Positions 38,401 through 46,994 of a stretch of DNA of 64,000 nt are shown here, in pieces (the stretch's first letter is position 1; the number at the start of each line of letters is the position of its first letter). Source of the stretch: Rickettsia hoogstraalii (GTDB lineage Bacteria > Pseudomonadota > Alphaproteobacteria > Rickettsiales > Rickettsiaceae). Below the pieces are notes generated by a model, which was not told the DNA's origin, ran no database searches, and worked only from the letters and a program-made list of their open reading frames with translations. The position numbers and the translations under genes were made by a program. The stretch lies in contig NZ_CCXM01000001.1 of NCBI RefSeq assembly GCF_000825685.1, positions 434,001 to 498,000 on the forward strand, written 5' to 3'.

Positions 38401-40436
38401 AATATTATTTTACCTTGACCGGCAGCATTCGTAGTTTTTGTTATTAAGTAAGTATCGTGAGCGAATTGTACTGAACCGTTATTTCCAATAACTAACTCGT
38501 TAATAGCAACATCACCGGCATTTAAAACTGTTTTACTTGAGCCGATATTAAATTGTCCAAGAGTTTTATTATTAGCTGCAATAGTACCAATATTACCTTT
38601 AATAGTTAAAGTTTGAGCATTTGTTAGGCTACTCGCATCAACAACACCTGTTTTATCAGTAGTTATAGCTAAATCAAAATCAACTAAAATATTATTTTGA
38701 GTGCTTGTTAATTTAATAGTACCACCGTTAGCTTGGAAATCAATCATTCTACCGGCATTAGCACCGATAATATTTGCTCCACCAAGAGTTAATGTTTTTG
38801 AAGCATCGTTAGCTAAAGTAATACCTTGTAACGCAGCATTACCACCACCGTTACCTATATCACCGGTAATTGTAGCACTTCCATCTAACTGAATAGCACC
38901 ACCTGCAAGAGCACCGCCAATAAGAGCAGTTTGGTTAACTTTACCGTTTATAACTGTACCGTCAGCAAGTTTAAAGACAGAACCGGCATTTCCTAAACGT
39001 AACTCGGCAGTATGTGTTCCTGATAATTGAACAACTCCGACACCTGCTGCTTCGATTGCTTTAATATTATTTGTCACTGCAACATTTGCATCAGCATTAC
39101 CGCTTGCTAAAGTACCGTTAGCAGCAAAAGTTATCACACCTGCAGTATTACCGTTATTACTAGCATCACCTGTGAAATTACCTGTAAGAGTCTTAGTATT
39201 AGGAACCGTAATTTGTACTGCAAGATTACCGAAATCAGTAGCACCAAAATTTGAATTTTGAGTTATTGCAACTTTAGAAGCTGCTGTTTTAAAGGCAGTA
39301 GTACCGTCTGTACCAACATCAACTATGTGGTCAAAGTTTACTTGTCCGCCTGCATTAGTACTTTGTATAACCATGTCTTTAGCATAAACTTGTCCAGCGA
39401 CTGTTGCTGCATTTCCATTAGCTACGCTAACAACAAACCCTGCAGCTCTACCAGCTCCATTATTGGTACCTATTACTGCACTAGCAGGACCTGCATTAGC
39501 TATAAGTTGACCGGCTACTGCAGTAGTGTTAAATTCGATAATACCTTTTAGATTACCGCCTAAACTTCCCGTAACGTTAAAGTCGGTAGCAGCACCATTC
39601 TTACTTAATAATACTAATCTACCTGTGCCGTCTGTTCCATTAAAATTAATAGTAACATTAGCTGCTTGTAAATTTAAAACATTACCGTTAGTAGGATCAG
39701 TATTGAAAATGAAACCTTGACCGTCACCGATATTAATTGTCTTAACAGTAGCAAAAGTTTTATCTGAAACTTGAATAAATCCATTAGTAACATTTAATGT
39801 ACCGTTAGCACCATTAGCTATTACAGCATTATCTCCAAGTATAAGAGGAGCTTTTTGAGTTGTAGGGTTTGTTAAATTAAATACTAATGTAGAAGCCGCA
39901 GCACCAAAATCTATTGTTCCTACGCCGCTAAGATCATTATTGGCAATAGCATTACCACCATTTAATTGGACAACAATATTTTGAGCATTTTTTGTAACAG
40001 CAGCTTGTCCAGCATTAATACCTTGACCTGTTATGGTAAGAGTTTTACCGGCACCAAGAGTAAAATTAAAGAAGTTAGCTTTATTAGCATCATTAGTGAT
40101 AAATCCTAAAGTAGTATCTTCACTAATTGTCACTGCTAAATTGTTTGCAGTATCTAAAAACAAACCGTTAAAACTACCGGCTGGAGTATTAAAATTAATA
40201 CCATTATTAGCATTAGCCGTAATAACTGCATTTGGAGCAACTGCAAGATTTGCAAGAGCGGCAGTTTGGTCAAATCCCGCACCATCAACAGTTGTAGCAG
40301 CTCCAGCCGTCGTTCTATTCTGCTGTGTAGCAGCACCCATAGCTGAGCCTGCGAAGCCGGCTACTATGGTAGCTGTAGAAGCAGTTACCAATCCTGCGGA
40401 AATTAATTTTTTTAGAAAATTTGGTTTTTGAGCCAT
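35478..40436 (-). CDS. ompB: Outer membrane protein B autotransporter (rOmpB, Sca5)
   Basis: Major surface protein and type V autotransporter, known to mediate adhesion and invasion. 1652 residues. The signal region MAQKPNFLKKLISAGLVTAS...AGSAMGA is followed by a passenger rich in A, G, N, T and V (about residues 40-1350) with the beta-helix character of this family. The C-terminal translocator (about 1360-1652) starts near NVAYGIWAKPFY and ends with the outer-membrane signature LKVRVNF (terminal Phe). In known rOmpB the passenger is cleaved from a 32-kDa beta domain. A terminator follows and a promoter precedes it, so it is monocistronic. Its length fits spotted-fever and transitional group proteins. 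Confidence 0.98.
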   Translation of the reverse strand: MAQKPNFLKKLISAGLVTASTATIVAGFAGSAMGAATQQNRTTAGAATTVDGAGFDQTAALANLAVAPNAVITANANNGINFNTPAGSFNGLFLDTANNLAVTISEDTTLGFITNDANKANFFNFTLGAGKTLTITGQGINAGQAAVTKNAQNIVVQLNGGNAIANNDLSGVGTIDFGAAASTLVFNLTNPTTQKAPLILGDNAVIANGANGTLNVTNGFIQVSDKTFATVKTINIGDGQGFIFNTDPTNGNVLNLQAANVTINFNGTDGTGRLVLLSKNGAATDFNVTGSLGGNLKGIIEFNTTAVAGQLIANAGPASAVIGTNNGAGRAAGFVVSVANGNAATVAGQVYAKDMVIQSTNAGGQVNFDHIVDVGTDGTTAFKTAASKVAITQNSNFGATDFGNLAVQITVPNTKTLTGNFTGDASNNGNTAGVITFAANGTLASGNADANVAVTNNIKAIEAAGVGVVQLSGTHTAELRLGNAGSVFKLADGTVINGKVNQTALIGGALAGGAIQLDGSATITGDIGNGGGNAALQGITLANDASKTLTLGGANIIGANAGRMIDFQANGGTIKLTSTQNNILVDFDLAITTDKTGVVDASSLTNAQTLTIKGNIGTIAANNKTLGQFNIGSSKTVLNAGDVAINELVIGNNGSVQFAHDTYLITKTTNAAGQGKIIFNPINNNMTLAAGTNLGSATNPLAEINFEAPAGGATTLNVGKGVNLYATNITTATPNVGTFSFTAGGTNIVSGTVGGQQGNRFNTVELNNGSTASFLGNATFNGETTIEGNSTLQIGGNYTTDLFTSVDNTGIVEFVNADPITVTVNKQARVVNELKQVTVSGPGNVVINQIGNAANPGAVTDTVVFANASLGASLFLASGILLDGLTIKSTVGNKVAGGGFNAPRLIVTNVDSTIVPGQVIGDQNNIIGLGLASDNTITVNDATVYATLFAVNNDEGTIELNGGVPNTPGTIYGLGFKNGNPKLEEVNFTTNYNNLGSIIATNAIIEDGVTVTTGGTAGKDFDGKITLGSVNGNSNVIFVDGTNSTATSMVSTVKANNGTVTYLGRASVGNIGSSDTPVASVKFTGPAGSLEKLLGNIYSTATNFGNVNLNVAGSNVTLGGGTTAINGNIDLVTNTLTFASGTSTWGSNTSLSTTLNIASDSSGVIGHIVIAENAKVNATTTRTTTINVQDNANANFSGTKTYILIQGGARFNGTLGGPNFAVTGSNRFVNYDLIRAANQDYVITRTNNAANVVTNDITNSPFAGASGVGQNVATFLAETNTAAYSNLVNNAKNSANSANFVGAITTDTSAAVTNAQLDVAKDIQAQLGNRLGALRYLGTPETAEMAGPEAGAIPAAVAAGDEAVDNVAYGIWAKPFYTDAHQSKKGGLAGYKAKTTGVVIGLDTLANDNLMIGAAIGITKTDIKHQDYKKGDKTDVNGLSFSLYGAQQLVENFFAQGSAIFSLNQVKNKSQRYFFDANGKMNKQIAAGNYDNMTFGGNLMVGYDYNAMQGVLVTPMAGLSYLKSSDENYKETGTTVANKQVNSKFSDRTDLIVGAKVAGGTMNITDLAVYPEAHAFVVHKVNGRLSKTQSQLDGQVTPFISQPDRTAKTSYNVGLSASIRPDAKMEYGIGYDFNAASKYTAHQGTLKVRVNF

Positions 40437-40475
40437 AATTTTTTCCTATATTTAAGTTAAAATTTAGTACCTAGT

Positions 40476-40505
40476 ATTAAAACAAACTTATCAAACGTGA
40501 GTCAA
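40476..40505 (-). promoter_or_regulatory. Likely ompB promoter
   Basis: On the minus strand TTGACT (plus-strand AGTCAA 40500-40505) and TTTAAT (plus ATTAAA 40476-40481) are 18 bases apart, about 40 bases before the ompB ATG. The spacing and position fit a sigma-70 promoter. Confidence 0.5.
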
Positions 40506-40679
40506 TATATCCCGCATTTGATAAGGAAATAACCTAATATTTTGTTTCAATAGTTTCTAAACTACGGGCTGAGCATACTATATATTGTATATAATTACAA
40601 GCATCGCTGTAGTTTTTTTATAAAGTTTTAATAAATGTTATATTTTTATCACATTGGGGTTATGACACACGGGTCGTCA

Positions 40680-40956
40680 TTGCGAAGAGGCATTGCCCGC
40701 GTGGATCAATTTCACCTCTGTCATCCCGTGGCTTGACCACGGGATCCAACCTTTTATGTCATTTCCGCGTGGCATTGTTGCGTGGATACCGATGTCATTC
40801 CTGCGAAAGCAGGAATCCAGCATAAAGCGAGATAAATCGAGCTTTTAATTTCAAAAATTTTCTGTATTTATACTTTTTTTCTGGATTCCCGCTTTCGCAG
40901 GAATGACATAAAGAGCATTTACCGGTCCATGCAACAATGCCTCCTCGCAATGACGA
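40680..40956. repeat. Multiply nested palindromic elements
   Basis: CGTCATTGCGAAG...CTCGCAATGACG ends enclose GCATTGCCCGCGTGGATC/TCCATGCAACAATGCC arms, an uninterrupted GTCATCCCGTGGCTTGACCA unit near 40720, and a TGTCATTCCTGCGAAAGCAG hairpin. They fill the gap between the ompB promoter and the RelA-type gene. Confidence 0.85.
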
Positions 40957-40961
40957 AAAAA

Positions 40962-41567
40962 CTACTCTTCATTAAATATTAGCACTTCAGCAGTATTTTC
41001 CCATTTTAGCATTTCGTCGTATTTAGTATCCCAAATACGCATAATTTCTTTTTCATATTCTACAATTTGCTCTTCTAATCCTTCAAATTGTTTCACCATT
41101 TGACGTGCTTTAGAAAGTATCGTGTCATTACTAACGTCAAAAACTTTTTTCAAATGACGGTCTTGTTCTTCTTTGTAATTTAAATGAGCCGCTCTACCAA
41201 GCTCAGCATCTTTATGCATATCTTCACTTCTTATCTGTATTTCAAAATTACGTTTAGAGTATAAAAGCTGCATTATATTATGAAGAGACTGATAGTCGTT
41301 GCTTTTTGGTCTATTGATATAATCTTTGGTGTATAACCAATCTAAATGCGGAGAACTCTTAACTACGTCCAAAGCATTATAGCATAGAGCTTTAGATTTA
41401 ACTATAACCCTACATGCAATTAAGTCTTTCAACGCATCAATCGGCACTTTTTTCCTTTTCATCTTTTTTAAAACAGAATAAGGTTCTTTAAGACGCATAT
41501 ATATCTCATTTTCTATATCTGCTTTATTTAAATCTTCTTTAAGCAGATTAATAATATCACAAATCAA
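40962..41567 (-). CDS. Stand-alone RelA/SpoT synthetase-domain protein
   Basis: 201 residues covering the (p)ppGpp synthetase domain. Seen are the start of the domain (YMRLKEPYSVLKKM), LKDLIACRVIV, the nucleotide-contacting DYQSLH (usually GYQSLH) and EIQIRSEDMHKDAELGRAAH, which keeps the catalytic Glu of the E-x-Q-I-R motif. The HD hydrolase half, TGS and ACT domains of full SpoT are absent. The size resembles small alarmone synthetases, but known rickettsial copies are usually regarded as split spoT genes. The hydrolase half lies separately at 54796-55527. Activity cannot be judged from sequence; the Gly-to-Asp change is a caution. Confidence 0.85.
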   Translation of the reverse strand: MICDIINLLKEDLNKADIENEIYMRLKEPYSVLKKMKRKKVPIDALKDLIACRVIVKSKALCYNALDVVKSSPHLDWLYTKDYINRPKSNDYQSLHNIMQLLYSKRNFEIQIRSEDMHKDAELGRAAHLNYKEEQDRHLKKVFDVSNDTILSKARQMVKQFEGLEEQIVEYEKEIMRIWDTKYDEMLKWENTAEVLIFNEE

Positions 41568-41944
41568 ATCCCCCTCCTGCTACCTAAAATTCTATATATC
41601 TCTATTCTTAGTAAATATTACCTATAGCTTTTAGAACTTAAATCCACAAGATTGTTCATAATACTATTCAAGTAATTTATAAAATTAATTCTTTAACTAA
41701 AAATTAAAAAACAGATTAATAGTAAAAATAAATTTTTCAATAAAATTGTTTAATTAATTTTAACTTAGATTAATTGGATAGATCTGTTTCATCGTCATTG
41801 CGAGAAGAATTACGTAGTAATCAGGGCGAAGCAAGGAAGAAAAAAAATTCTGATTTACAGAATTTTTTTAATCTTTTTCTGGATTGCCACGTCGCTACGC
41901 TCCTCGCAATGACGGCTCAGGTATCTACGCAATGACGAATAGCA
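41568..41944. other. Intergenic region with one palindromic element
   Basis: Holds the CGTCATTGCGAG element (41792-41914) near nagZ and about 220 AT-rich bases upstream of the RelA-type gene in which I see no clear promoter or gene. Confidence 0.5.
41792..41914. repeat. Palindromic element (GTCATTGCGAG family)
   Basis: CGTCATTGCGAGAAGAATTA left and CTACGCTCCTCGCAATGACG right with TTCTGATTTACAGAATTTTT at the centre. The left arm is damaged (GGCGAAGCAAGGAAG in place of GACGAAGCAATCCAG). Confidence 0.85.
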
Positions 41945-42889
41945 TTAAGCAATTAACAGGTCAGAAAATTTATCTATAGAACTTTCCGAAACACTACCTA
42001 GAACTTCAGACATTTTGTTAAATTCTCCGGTACATTCAAGCACTATATCTACACCTGCATCTAAAACTCCTTTGGTAATATCTACCATACTACCGCTTAA
42101 AGCTTTCATATCTATTGCATCGGAAATAATAAGCCCTTTAAAGCCGATATTATTTTTAATATAGTCTATAACTTTTTTTGATAGGGTGGCAGAATTCTCA
42201 GAATCAAGAGCTTTGTAAATTATATGTGCCGTCATAGCAAGTTTAATATTATCGTGCTTCGCTAGCTCCTTAAATACTTTAAAATCTGTATCCTCTAGTT
42301 CTTTTAAGCTAGTATCAACAATAGGTAACCCTATATGGCTATCTACTTTAGCTCTACCATGCCCTGGAATGTGCTTGATGCAAGCCACGACTTTCTCTTC
42401 TTGTAATCCGTCTATAGCAGCTAAACATAAAGGTACGACTACTTCCGGCTCTGAACCAAAACTTCTATCTCCGACTATCTTGTCTGCTCCTTCGTGAATC
42501 AAATCCGCTACCGGAGCAAAATCTAGATTAATACCTACTTCTCTTAGCTCTTTGCCTATATTGCTATAGTTTTGTTTGCACTTTTGCACATCAACGAAAG
42601 TTTGAGCAGCCGGAGCGTCATAAAAAGTCGGTGCTATGAGCCTTTTTACCCTACCGCCCTCTTGATCTATAGAGATGATAGTATTTTCTCCTAACACTTC
42701 TTTTATATCTGCAATAAGCTTAATAAGAGTTTCTTTATCCTGCTCACCGTTATCATTCTTTCTAATATTACGACGGAATAAAATTACACTTAAAGGATTA
42801 TGCTCTTCAAATAATTCTCTTTCAGCATCGGTTAATTCAGGACCGGATATGCCTATAATTACCGGCTTTACCATTTGTCTTATTGTCAT
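41945..42889 (-). CDS. nagZ: Beta-N-acetylhexosaminidase (muropeptide recycling)
   Basis: Glycoside hydrolase family 3 enzyme that removes GlcNAc from anhydro-muropeptides during cell-wall recycling. The family signature KHIPGHGRAKVDSHIGLP carries the active-site loop, and LIISDAIDMKAL has the nucleophile Asp. I start at ATG 42889 (MTIRQMVKPVIIG), which has a good AAAGGAG ribosome-binding site, rather than at 42928. 314 residues is close to the family norm. It is followed upstream by the MerR-like and IHF genes on the same strand, with a gap of about 40 bases. Confidence 0.9.
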   Translation of the reverse strand: MTIRQMVKPVIIGISGPELTDAERELFEEHNPLSVILFRRNIRKNDNGEQDKETLIKLIADIKEVLGENTIISIDQEGGRVKRLIAPTFYDAPAAQTFVDVQKCKQNYSNIGKELREVGINLDFAPVADLIHEGADKIVGDRSFGSEPEVVVPLCLAAIDGLQEEKVVACIKHIPGHGRAKVDSHIGLPIVDTSLKELEDTDFKVFKELAKHDNIKLAMTAHIIYKALDSENSATLSKKVIDYIKNNIGFKGLIISDAIDMKALSGSMVDITKGVLDAGVDIVLECTGEFNKMSEVLGSVSESSIDKFSDLLIA

Positions 42890-42931
42890 AATATTCTCCT
42901 TTCTTGTCTTTAAAACGTAATATGACAAGTA

Positions 42932-43228
42932 CTATACGCAAGTCATCAAGGAATCGGCAAGAATTTTTTTTATTTGAAGAGATAAATTATGGAAGTTGGT
43001 AAGTAATATATCAACTTTATCGGTAGACAGAGATGTAATATCTTTCTTTAAAGATTTTTGAAGTAGATCGATATCATTAACGGTATAATATTTCCTATTA
43101 TTTATTTTATAATTAGATAAATCAGGGATTTTTGTCTCTAGATATCTTAATTGATGTAAAGCAATATTTAAATGCTTAATTACCTCACCAGCAGAATAAT
43201 ATTTTTTTGTTAGCTTATTGTTTGTCAT
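42932..43228 (-). CDS. MerR-like helix-turn-helix regulator
   Basis: 98 residues. The N-terminal winged-helix pattern [29 protein letters not shown]...[17 protein letters not shown] is typical of MerR-family regulators, here without an effector-binding tail. In proteobacteria a MerR-family gene commonly follows ihfA, and that order is kept: it overlaps the IHF-type gene by 14 bases. Targets are unknown. Confidence 0.8.
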   Translation of the reverse strand: MTNNKLTKKYYSAGEVIKHLNIALHQLRYLETKIPDLSNYKINNRKYYTVNDIDLLQKSLKKDITSLSTDKVDILLTNFHNLSLQIKKILADSLMTCV

Positions 43229-43505
43229 GTTCGTTAACTAGGGCTTTTAATTTGGAAGACGGGACAAAACGCAAATTCTTTTTTGATTCTATAATTATTG
43301 GTGATTTAGTATGAAAATTTATTCCGGGACGTGGATTTTTTTGTTTAACCTCAAAACTGCCGAAATTCTTTAAAGTTAACTTTTGCTCTTTTGCTATTTC
43401 TAAAATATTAGAAAAAACCGTATTAACTATTTCCTCGCATAAATTATTTGAAAAACCTAATTTGGAGCTTAACATGGTTGCAATTTTTTCTTTGGTAATA
43501 GTCAT
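43215..43505 (-). CDS. IHF/HU-family DNA-binding protein
   Basis: 96-residue histone-like protein that bends DNA. The hallmarks are the opening [16 protein letters not shown], the [41 protein letters not shown] block with the DNA-inserting Pro, and KLKALVN at the end. The RPG loop is followed by INFHTKSPI instead of RNPKTGEEI, a mild divergence. Its place before a MerR-like gene points to IHF alpha (himA), but HU cannot be ruled out, so no symbol is given. Confidence 0.87.
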   Translation of the reverse strand: MTITKEKIATMLSSKLGFSNNLCEEIVNTVFSNILEIAKEQKLTLKNFGSFEVKQKNPRPGINFHTKSPIIIESKKNLRFVPSSKLKALVNEHDKQ

Positions 43506-43532
43506 AAATAATACCGATTTTTAAGGGTACAA

Positions 43533-43630
43533 CGTCATTACGAGGAGAAACTATAAGTTTCGACGAAGCAATCTCAGGAGTTTATCCTATTTCATGAGAT
43601 TGCCGCGTCGCTTCGCTCCTCGCAATGACG
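43533..43630. repeat. Palindromic element (GTCATTACGAG variant)
   Basis: CGTCATTACGAGGAGAAACT left and CGCTTCGCTCCTCGCAATGA right, with GAAGCAATCTCAGGAG and CATGAGATTGCCGCG inner arms. Confidence 0.87.
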
Positions 43631-43638
43631 TTAAAAAA

Positions 43639-44095
43639 TTACGAATTTGCTTTTTCTTTATTATATTCGTTAATATTTTTATTTAGCTCTTCTAATTTAT
43701 CCACTAGGTGCTGACGTATTTCTTCTTGCTTCCTACTTTTTTATAATCTTCCATTTTTGCTTTTACATCATCTATAGATTTTTGCAGTTCTTCACCTTTT
43801 TTATCTTTCTGATCTTTCACATTCTTTTTTATCTCTGCAACGCTTTGTGCTATCTGATCATAAGTATTGCTTAAGGTCTGATTAAATTTATCGGCTCCCG
43901 TTTGAGCTAAGTTTGTTAAATTGTCTTTATAATTCCTGTAAATTTTCGGTAATTGTTTTTGTACTGCTTGTAGCTACTTCTTCAGTTTGCACTTCATTTG
44001 CTTTTGTTTCATCCTTGGTAGGCGAATCTGCAAAAATGCTAGGTGTTAATAATAATGTAGCGGTAGCCCCTAGTGTTTATTAATATTCTTTTCAT
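43639..44095 (-). pseudogene. Broken secreted helical protein
   Basis: From ATG 44095 the sequence encodes, across three frames, a signal-peptide-like start (MKRILI, then TLGATATLLLTPSIFADSP), a T/E-rich linker, and a helical body (NLTNLAQTGADKFNQTLSNTYDQIAQSV...) that ends EELNKNINEYNKEKANS. Frameshifts lie near 44078 (signal peptide), 43935 and 43742. The C-terminal segment resembles the end of the adjacent intact gene at 44108-44422 (DDLSKKIEQYNNKYK), so the two are probably tandem relatives. Confidence 0.7.
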
Positions 44096-44107
44096 TATAT
44101 TCTCCGA

Positions 44108-44422
44108 TTATTTATATTTATTGTTATATTGTTCAATTTTCTTACTTAAATCATCAAGTTTTTTCACAAGAGTTTTTCTATATTCTTCCACTTTATCATC
44201 TTTAATTTTCTGATAATCCAGTAACTCTTTCGTTAAATTTTTATATTGCTCTTTTATAGTTTCTAAAGAATGGTCTTTAGCATATTCCTCTAAATCATTA
44301 ATTTTGACGGATAATTTATCCGCTACTTCATGACATTTTTTATTAAAATCGGCAGTAATAATTTTAGCAGAATCCTTAAGGTTTTTATGTAATTCTTCAA
44401 GTGCTTCACCTATAGTTCTCAT
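44108..44422 (-). CDS. Small helical (phasin-like) protein, 104 aa
   Basis: 104 residues, almost entirely amphipathic helix with many K/E/D and heptad-like leucines (EALEELHKNLKDSAKIITADFNKKCHEVADKLSVKINDLEE). It has no signal peptide or membrane segment. The helical pattern recalls phasins and other coiled-coil proteins, but no family can be assigned. It is followed 12 bases downstream by a broken relative that once had a signal peptide. Confidence 0.7.
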   Translation of the reverse strand: MRTIGEALEELHKNLKDSAKIITADFNKKCHEVADKLSVKINDLEEYAKDHSLETIKEQYKNLTKELLDYQKIKDDKVEEYRKTLVKKLDDLSKKIEQYNNKYK

Positions 44423-44565
44423 AACACCTCTTTTTGAAAATAGTTAATAAAAGTTAAACTTAAATATTATATATTCAGAATCATAAATAATATAATCTTA
44501 AAAAGCAATTTTAAAAAATACCTATTTAATATATAGTTATTGTATAAAATAAATTTGAGGATATT

Positions 44566-45033
44566 ATGACATTAGAACTAGGAAAAAAAGCTCCTGATTT
44601 TTCGCTGCACATAGGTAACGATAAAATAATTAAACTATCGGATTTAAAAGAAAAATTCGTAGTATTATATTTTTATCCGAAAGATGATACACCAGGATGT
44701 ACTATTGAAGCACAAGATTTTAATAGGCTAAAACCGGAATTCGATAAACTTAATACGGTAATTATTGGAGTATCTAAAGATAAGCTTGACTCTCACGATA
44801 AATTTAAAGAAAAATATAGTTTGGGATTTGATTTGGCCTCTGATGCAAATTCAAATTTGTGTGAACAATTAGGGGTATGGATAGAAAAATCAATGTTCGG
44901 TAAAAAATATATGGGCATTGATAGAGCTACGTTTTTACTTGATAAGGAAGGAATAGTTAAGCATATTTGGCGTTCGGTAAATGCTAAAAATCACGCCCAA
45001 GAAGTACTTGAAAAATTAAAGACTCTACTCTGA
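44566..45033 (+). CDS. bcp: Bcp-type thioredoxin-dependent peroxiredoxin
   Basis: 155-residue peroxiredoxin that reduces peroxides. The active site reads YPKDDTPGCTIEAQDF: the peroxidatic Cys is present (about residue 46), but the usual resolving Cys five residues later is Gln. Another Cys occurs in SNLCEQLGVW (about residue 103). So it either works as a one-Cys enzyme or resolves through the distant Cys. GAGGA precedes the ATG. It stands alone, followed by a palindromic repeat. Confidence 0.92.
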   Translation: MTLELGKKAPDFSLHIGNDKIIKLSDLKEKFVVLYFYPKDDTPGCTIEAQDFNRLKPEFDKLNTVIIGVSKDKLDSHDKFKEKYSLGFDLASDANSNLCEQLGVWIEKSMFGKKYMGIDRATFLLDKEGIVKHIWRSVNAKNHAQEVLEKLKTLL

Positions 45034-45046
45034 GTAAATGAAGAAT

Positions 45047-45174
45047 AGTAGACGAAGTTTAATTTGGAAAAGAGCAAGGCGTTCCATATTTTTTGACCGC
45101 AGCGTACATACTAGTACGTGAGGATTAAAAAATATGGAGCAACGACGCCAATTTTTCAAATTAAACGAGTATAC
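45047..45174. repeat. Palindromic repeat (CCGCAGCGTAC core)
   Basis: AGACGAAGTTTAATTTGGAA left and AATTTTTCAAATTAAACGAG right around CCGCAGCGTACATACTAGTA. It is nearly the same as 711-850 and lies between the convergent ends of bcp and the acyltransferase gene, where its stem could serve both as terminator. Confidence 0.8.
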
Positions 45175-45175
45175 A

Positions 45176-46048
45176 TTATTTCTTCCATCTATTGTGAAAC
45201 CAGAACCATTGAGAAGGATTTTGCTTAACCCATGCTCCTAGCATTTGATTAATATTAAGCATAATATTATAGCAATCAACTTTATTATCACCGGTTTGCT
45301 CAAACTTTAATTGCGGGTGAACTATTACTTTAAAATAACTGCCTTTAGTTCTAATGATTTGGCAAGGTATAATTGGATATTTATACTGCAAAGCAATTTT
45401 AGCTATGGCGTTTGCAGTCATAGCAGGATATCCTAAAAAAGGCACTTCAATTCCATCGTTCATTTTTTGATCAACAAGCATAACAATAGATTCACTCTCC
45501 TTGATAGCCCTAACTAAAGCTCTGCTACCGTCAGGACCTTTCGGTATAAGCCTCAATTTATCACTAGCCCGACTTTCATTAATTAGCTTATTAACATACG
45601 GGTTATTTGCCTTACGATAAATTACGGCAAATTTCGGATAAGATTTATGCAGAAGATTAAGACCGATATCCCAATTGGCAAAGTGACCGCTAAATAATAA
45701 AAAGGGTTGCTCTCCTAGCTTTTTAATATTCTCAATACCTATTATCTCGGCTCTATTTTCTAACTCGGTTTCGCTCATTTTATTAACATAAGCACTCTCG
45801 CCTATAAATCTGCCGAAATTATCCCAAGTTTGATCTATGATTTTTTCAACATCACACATATCGCCGAATACTGCTTTAATATTTCGTCTAGCAATTTTAT
45901 TAACGGCGAATAATATACCGACTTTTCTTGCTATAAAACTACAAATATCTGCTGCTTTATCTACACCGAATATTCCTATTACTTTAAGGAATATAACGAC
46001 GATAAAATACTCAATTAAATATCTGAGCTTTTTTAAAAATTTTTTCAT
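45176..46048 (-). CDS. lpxL: Lipid A lauroyl-type acyltransferase
   Basis: Adds a secondary acyl chain to the Kdo-lipid A precursor on the inner membrane. The catalytic H-x4-D motif is present as [15 protein letters not shown]. The substrate block [41 protein letters not shown] is typical of HtrB/LpxL. One N-terminal membrane segment ([18 protein letters not shown]) anchors it. 290 residues matches the family. It overlaps lpxK by 38 bases. An LpxM-type role cannot be excluded from sequence. Confidence 0.9.
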   Translation of the reverse strand: MKKFLKKLRYLIEYFIVVIFLKVIGIFGVDKAADICSFIARKVGILFAVNKIARRNIKAVFGDMCDVEKIIDQTWDNFGRFIGESAYVNKMSETELENRAEIIGIENIKKLGEQPFLLFSGHFANWDIGLNLLHKSYPKFAVIYRKANNPYVNKLINESRASDKLRLIPKGPDGSRALVRAIKESESIVMLVDQKMNDGIEVPFLGYPAMTANAIAKIALQYKYPIIPCQIIRTKGSYFKVIVHPQLKFEQTGDNKVDCYNIMLNINQMLGAWVKQNPSQWFWFHNRWKK

Positions 46049-46991
46049 TTAATAAATCAGGATTATTGATAGATAATTCTACATCTAAACAAGTAATATC
46101 ATTATAGCTAAATTCATTAAACTTAACATAATCTTTTCGTGTAGTAATTAAGGTAGCATTATGCTCTTTAGCTAATGAATATAAATTTTCTAAATCTGCT
46201 TGTAAATAATTATAATGATCAGGAAAAATTTTGTAATCGGTTATATTCAGTCCATAATTTTTTAAAGTCGAAAAGAAACGCTCAGGATTACCGATACCGC
46301 TAAAAGCAAAATAATTTTTAGTTTTATCTATATTATTTGAAGGAACTATTTGAGCATTTATTAATTTATTGACATAAGGAGTTAAAATATTCGGTATTTT
46401 ATCATTGGTACTACTGACTAAAAAAATTAAATCAGCTGCATCAAGGGCTTTATTTGGATATTGTCTTAAAGGACCAGCAGGAATTAGAAAGCCATTGCCG
46501 AAAAGCCTTTGGCTATCTACTGAAACTATAGTAAAATCTTTATGAAAATAAGGATTTTGTAGGAAATCATCAATTATTATTATATCAGGTTTAAGCTCGT
46601 TAATTAATGGTAAAATCTCTTTAATATTTTTAGTAGCAATAACTGTTCCATACTTTGCAAGTATTACTCCCTCATCTCCTACCTCTAATGCTGTATGTCC
46701 TTGATGTATGGTAGTTGCACTTTTAAGGTTACTACCATAAGCCTTAGTTACTATTACAAAACTTACATTTTTAGCTCTCAGTAATTTGGCTAGATACATT
46801 ACTATCTGTGTCTTACCCGTACCTCCTACGCTACAATTACCGACACAAATAACTTTAGCAGGCAACATAATAGGACGTGCTAAACTAGCTCGTAAATAGC
46901 CTAAAAATTGATATATCAAGCTTATAGGCAAAAGCAAATAAGCTATAATATTTCGCTTCTGCCAAAATTCAGGATATAAAAGTTTGATCAT
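46011..46991 (-). CDS. lpxK: Tetraacyldisaccharide 4'-kinase
   Basis: Phosphorylates the lipid A disaccharide at the 4' position. The P-loop is [18 protein letters not shown], preceded by the N-terminal helix region [27 protein letters not shown]. It continues with [24 protein letters not shown] (normally DDGxQ; here DDFLQ) and the LRQYPNKAL segment. 326 residues is standard. The gap to the M23 lipoprotein gene is three bases and lpxL overlaps its end, so the three form one operon for the cell envelope. Confidence 0.93.
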   Translation of the reverse strand: MIKLLYPEFWQKRNIIAYLLLPISLIYQFLGYLRASLARPIMLPAKVICVGNCSVGGTGKTQIVMYLAKLLRAKNVSFVIVTKAYGSNLKSATTIHQGHTALEVGDEGVILAKYGTVIATKNIKEILPLINELKPDIIIIDDFLQNPYFHKDFTIVSVDSQRLFGNGFLIPAGPLRQYPNKALDAADLIFLVSSTNDKIPNILTPYVNKLINAQIVPSNNIDKTKNYFAFSGIGNPERFFSTLKNYGLNITDYKIFPDHYNYLQADLENLYSLAKEHNATLITTRKDYVKFNEFSYNDITCLDVELSINNPDLLNEKIFKKAQIFN

Positions 46992-46994
46992 AGT

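Noticed and set aside
36967..40431. Several open frames of 60-130 codons on the plus strand across ompB
   Set aside because: They are antisense shadows of the ompB passenger, whose biased Ala/Gly/Asn/Thr codons leave few stops on the other strand. No ribosome-binding sites or domain signs.
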